This document shows, piece by piece, positions 6,683 through 7,870 of a stretch of 7,870 bases of DNA. The notes beneath the pieces are model-generated. The model worked only from the letters and a program-made list of their open reading frames with translations, had not been told where the DNA came from and did not search any database. The stretch covers positions 1 through 7,870 of the forward strand of contig JAEWVY010000177.1 in NCBI GenBank assembly GCA_023396625.1, written 5' to 3'. Origin of the DNA: Pseudomonadota bacterium (GTDB lineage: Bacteria > Pseudomonadota > Gammaproteobacteria > Burkholderiales > Burkholderiaceae_C). Position numbers and translations under genes: made by a program. Positions within the stretch are counted from its first letter, which is position 1, and the number at the start of each line of letters is the position of its first letter.

Positions 6683-7510
6683 ATGACGGCTGAGATTCAA
6701 CCGATTTGCCCTTCGTGCGGGGCGCAGTTGGGCAAGGTTCCACAGCGCAAGACGAAGTGCAAGGCGTGTGGGGATTTCATCTATAACAAATACACGCCGG
6801 ATAACCCGACCAGGCGACTGATGAATCAGGCTCAGGCCGCAGCGGCAGAGGCCGAATGGTCTAGGCGCGGGGCGATCGACAAGCTGCTGGAAGATGCGCG
6901 GTCTGTAGGGTTGGACGAGATGGTGGCGAGGGCTGCATATGATGCGGCCGGGGGAGACTTCAAGCGATCATCCGAAAGCATTTTTAGACCTCTGGCAATG
7001 TCAGGAAACAGAGTCGCCGTGCTTCTGATGGCAAGGCTTGATCCGGATGACAGGGGGGCCGCGAAAATGTGGCTGCGTTTGCTGCAGGCCAGGGATCTGA
7101 AGAAGGCCCGGGATGCCGGATTTAAATCGGTTCAGCTATCTGCGGGAAAGGCGCTCCGGCTGTGTCCCGTGTGCGCGGAAATGAACGGCAAGATCATCAG
7201 TACAGACAGCAGCGCCATGACAGTGATGCCCGATGAATGCTCGTGCGACTTTCCTGGAAAGTTGATGGTCTCTGCCGCCATCAAACGTGCTGATGGCGGT
7301 GTGTACTTCGACAGCTTGACAGGCCCGGAAATTGCCCTTTCGGAAGACATGTCCCAGACGGTCAATCTGACCGTCTCGCAAAACGGCGGCCAGCGTGCGC
7401 TCGGGTATGCTCGTGAAGATGCGATTGCTCGCATCTACAGCCGCCATACCGACGAGTTCACGCCGGAGATGACCGATACCGTCAAATTGACGGTATCGGG
7501 GAATCAATAG
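6683..7510 (+). CDS. Two-site zinc-binding protein with BRO-N fragment at its C-terminus
   Basis: The 275-residue protein starts one base after the repressor stop, with AAGGAAGG upstream, so it is probably co-expressed with the repressor in the lysogen. Residues 9-29 form a zinc ribbon (CPSCG ... CKACG). Residues 45-155 are mostly helical. A second Cys set, C161-x2-C164 (CPVCAEMNGK) and C186-x-C188 (CSC), makes a treble-clef-like site. Proteins with this N-terminal ribbon plus C-terminal CPxC...CxC pattern occur in mobile elements, as far as I recall, without clear function. After about residue 200 the sequence changes: GPEIA matches the BRO protein, then 223-236 is MSQTVNLTVSQNGG, and 238-275 copies the BRO-N motif (ALGYAREDAIARI ... 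DEFTPEMTDTVKLTVSGNQ) and stops. The tail looks acquired; the core function is unknown. Confidence 0.75.
   Translation: MTAEIQPICPSCGAQLGKVPQRKTKCKACGDFIYNKYTPDNPTRRLMNQAQAAAAEAEWSRRGAIDKLLEDARSVGLDEMVARAAYDAAGGDFKRSSESIFRPLAMSGNRVAVLLMARLDPDDRGAAKMWLRLLQARDLKKARDAGFKSVQLSAGKALRLCPVCAEMNGKIISTDSSAMTVMPDECSCDFPGKLMVSAAIKRADGGVYFDSLTGPEIALSEDMSQTVNLTVSQNGGQRALGYAREDAIARIYSRHTDEFTPEMTDTVKLTVSGNQ
7356..7376. repeat. Degenerate third palindrome copy
   Basis: AGACGGTCA and TGACCGTCT are perfect 9-base arms around ATC. It encodes SQTVNLTVS in the plus-strand frame, the same peptide type as the two 27-base palindromes and in the same codon register. It lies 96 bases before the full copy at 7473-7499, so the BRO fragment is bracketed by two palindromes. 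Confidence 0.8.
7397..7507 (+). repeat. BRO-N gene fragment, inverted relative to the antirepressor copy
   Basis: The 37 codons encode ALGYxxxDAIARIxxRxxDEFTxEMTDTVxLTVSGN, matching residues 33-68 of the BRO protein encoded on the opposite strand (about 5600-5706). Nucleotide match is high at the 3' end: by eye five differences in the last ~57 bases, from GACGAGTTCACGC through the palindrome. Match stops where the zinc-ribbon gene stops. It is part of that CDS, not a separate gene. Confidence 0.85.
7473..7499. repeat. 27-base perfect palindrome at the end of the zinc-ribbon gene
   Basis: Arms CCGATACCGTCAA and TTGACGGTATCGG surround one base. It differs from the BRO-gene copy only at the centre and at one pair of mirrored positions, where both changed so that pairing is kept. 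It ends nine bases before the TAG stop. No T-run follows, so it is not a standard intrinsic terminator. Confidence 0.9.
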
Positions 7511-7534
7511 GCGCATCCGAGAGAAGACACAACC

Positions 7535-7541
7535 AAGGAGG
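7535..7541 (+). promoter_or_regulatory. Strong ribosome binding site
   Basis: AAGGAGG lies eight bases before the ATG at 7550 in a short A-rich stretch. It is a near-consensus Shine-Dalgarno, the strongest in the window, and fixes the start of the last gene. Confidence 0.85.
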
Positions 7542-7549
7542 AAATTAAA

Positions 7550-7870
7550 ATGGCCGAACCGATCACCTGCCCCAAGTGCGGAAAGCTCAACAGCCGTCCG
7601 ACAGGGGCTCCGGATGAAGCGTGCCCGCACTGTGGCGTGATCTATGCCAAGGCGAAGCCGAGTGCCCCGCGTCCTCAGCAGCCCCCGCCGATGGTTCAAA
7701 AGGCCGCGCCGACAAGGATGCCATTTTCGGGGGGCGAATCCGACTTTCTGACTCTGCTTCGAGCAGAAAGCGCCTACTCAACATTCAGGGCCGTGGTCGG
7801 TATCTCGACGCTGTTCGGATACATCCTGGCTGGCCTGTCGGCGATCGGCGGTATCGTCGCGGGCTGGAAG
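7550..7870 (+). CDS. Zinc-ribbon membrane protein, C-terminus cut by window edge
   Basis: The frame is open from an ATG at 7550, fixed by a strong AAGGAGG, through 107 codons to the window edge. The N-terminus is a zinc ribbon: CPKCG (C7, C10) and CPHCG (C25, C28), followed by VIYAKAK. A proline-rich linker (about 38-60) leads to a predicted membrane segment from about residue 81 (AVVGISTLFGYILAGLSAI) that continues to the edge. No signal peptide precedes the ribbon, so the ribbon should face the cytoplasm. It lies 39 bases after the previous zinc-ribbon gene on the repressor strand, consistent with a lysogen-expressed cargo gene. Superinfection exclusion or an envelope role is conceivable but only a guess. 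No family is recognised. Confidence 0.75.
   Translation, partial: MAEPITCPKCGKLNSRPTGAPDEACPHCGVIYAKAKPSAPRPQQPPPMVQKAAPTRMPFSGGESDFLTLLRAESAYSTFRAVVGISTLFGYILAGLSAIGGIVAGWK

Noticed and set aside
6683..7310. Phage head morphogenesis (Mu gpF / SPP1 gp7-like) identity for the zinc-ribbon core
   Set aside because: Only the CPxC...CxC pattern is shared; location beside the repressor and absence of structural neighbours argue against it.
7473..7499. Palindrome as an intrinsic terminator of the zinc-ribbon gene
   Set aside because: It lies inside the coding sequence, is not followed by a T-run, and its sister copy is in the middle of the BRO gene.
7136..7699. 187-codon minus-strand frame resembling another antisense frame at 5593-6081
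   Set aside because: The resemblance arises only because both are the antisense of the shared BRO-N segment and palindrome.
7511..7870. Search for a Mu-type phage end or attachment site
   Set aside because: No recognisable terminal repeats or host junction could be identified by eye, so none is claimed.
1..7870. tRNA, rRNA or CRISPR features
   Set aside because: No cloverleaf-like sequence, ribosomal sequence or regularly spaced direct repeats were seen.

Overview
The window is the early, regulatory end of a Mu-like (transposable) prophage. It probably comes from a GC-rich betaproteobacterium such as a member of the Burkholderiales. That host guess rests on base composition, on a BcepMu gp16-type regulator and on general resemblance to B3/BcepMu-type phages; no search was run.

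Layout. A divergent control region at about 6052-6141 separates two transcription units. Leftward (minus strand) runs a long, tightly packed early operon: a small gp16-family/Ner-like DNA-binding protein (5842-6051), a BRO-N antirepressor-like protein with a C-terminal helix-turn-helix (5179-5802), a possible 48-codon coupling ORF (5022-5168), the MuA-type DDE transposase (2803-5025), the MuB-type AAA+ ATPase (1996-2733), a tandem winged-helix protein (1369-1995), an HTH protein with four cysteines (926-1372), two small proteins (702-929 and 538-705), and a winged-helix protein that runs off the left edge (1-541). Most junctions after the BRO gene are 4-base ATGA/GTGA overlaps or abutting ends, each with a plausible Shine-Dalgarno, so translation is probably coupled.

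Rightward (plus strand) lies a CI-like repressor (6142-6681), followed one base later by a zinc-ribbon protein (6683-7510) and then by a second zinc-ribbon protein with a membrane segment (7550 to the right edge). This arm looks less GC-rich than the early operon and resembles accessory cargo attached to the repressor transcript.

How it should work. The repressor would bind the divergent region (a leftward promoter TTGACG-N16-TAGAAT, with a perfect 13-base palindrome just downstream) to silence transposase and MuB. The gp16/Ner-like and BRO proteins would tune or break this silencing.

Most unusual feature. The last ~38 residues of the 275-aa zinc-ribbon protein are a fragment of the BRO-N domain also found in the antirepressor gene, on the opposite strand about 1.9 kb away. 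Both copies end in a perfect 27-base palindrome encoding a T-D-T-V-(N/K)-L-T-V-S peptide. A third, degenerate copy sits just upstream of the fragment. The three copies differ at synonymous third codon positions, and the changes match across the palindrome so that arm pairing is kept. This suggests selection on the nucleic acid itself, or spread of a small in-frame palindromic element. Because the two main copies are inverted around the repressor/operator switch, recombination between them could invert that switch and swap the antirepressor's N-terminus.
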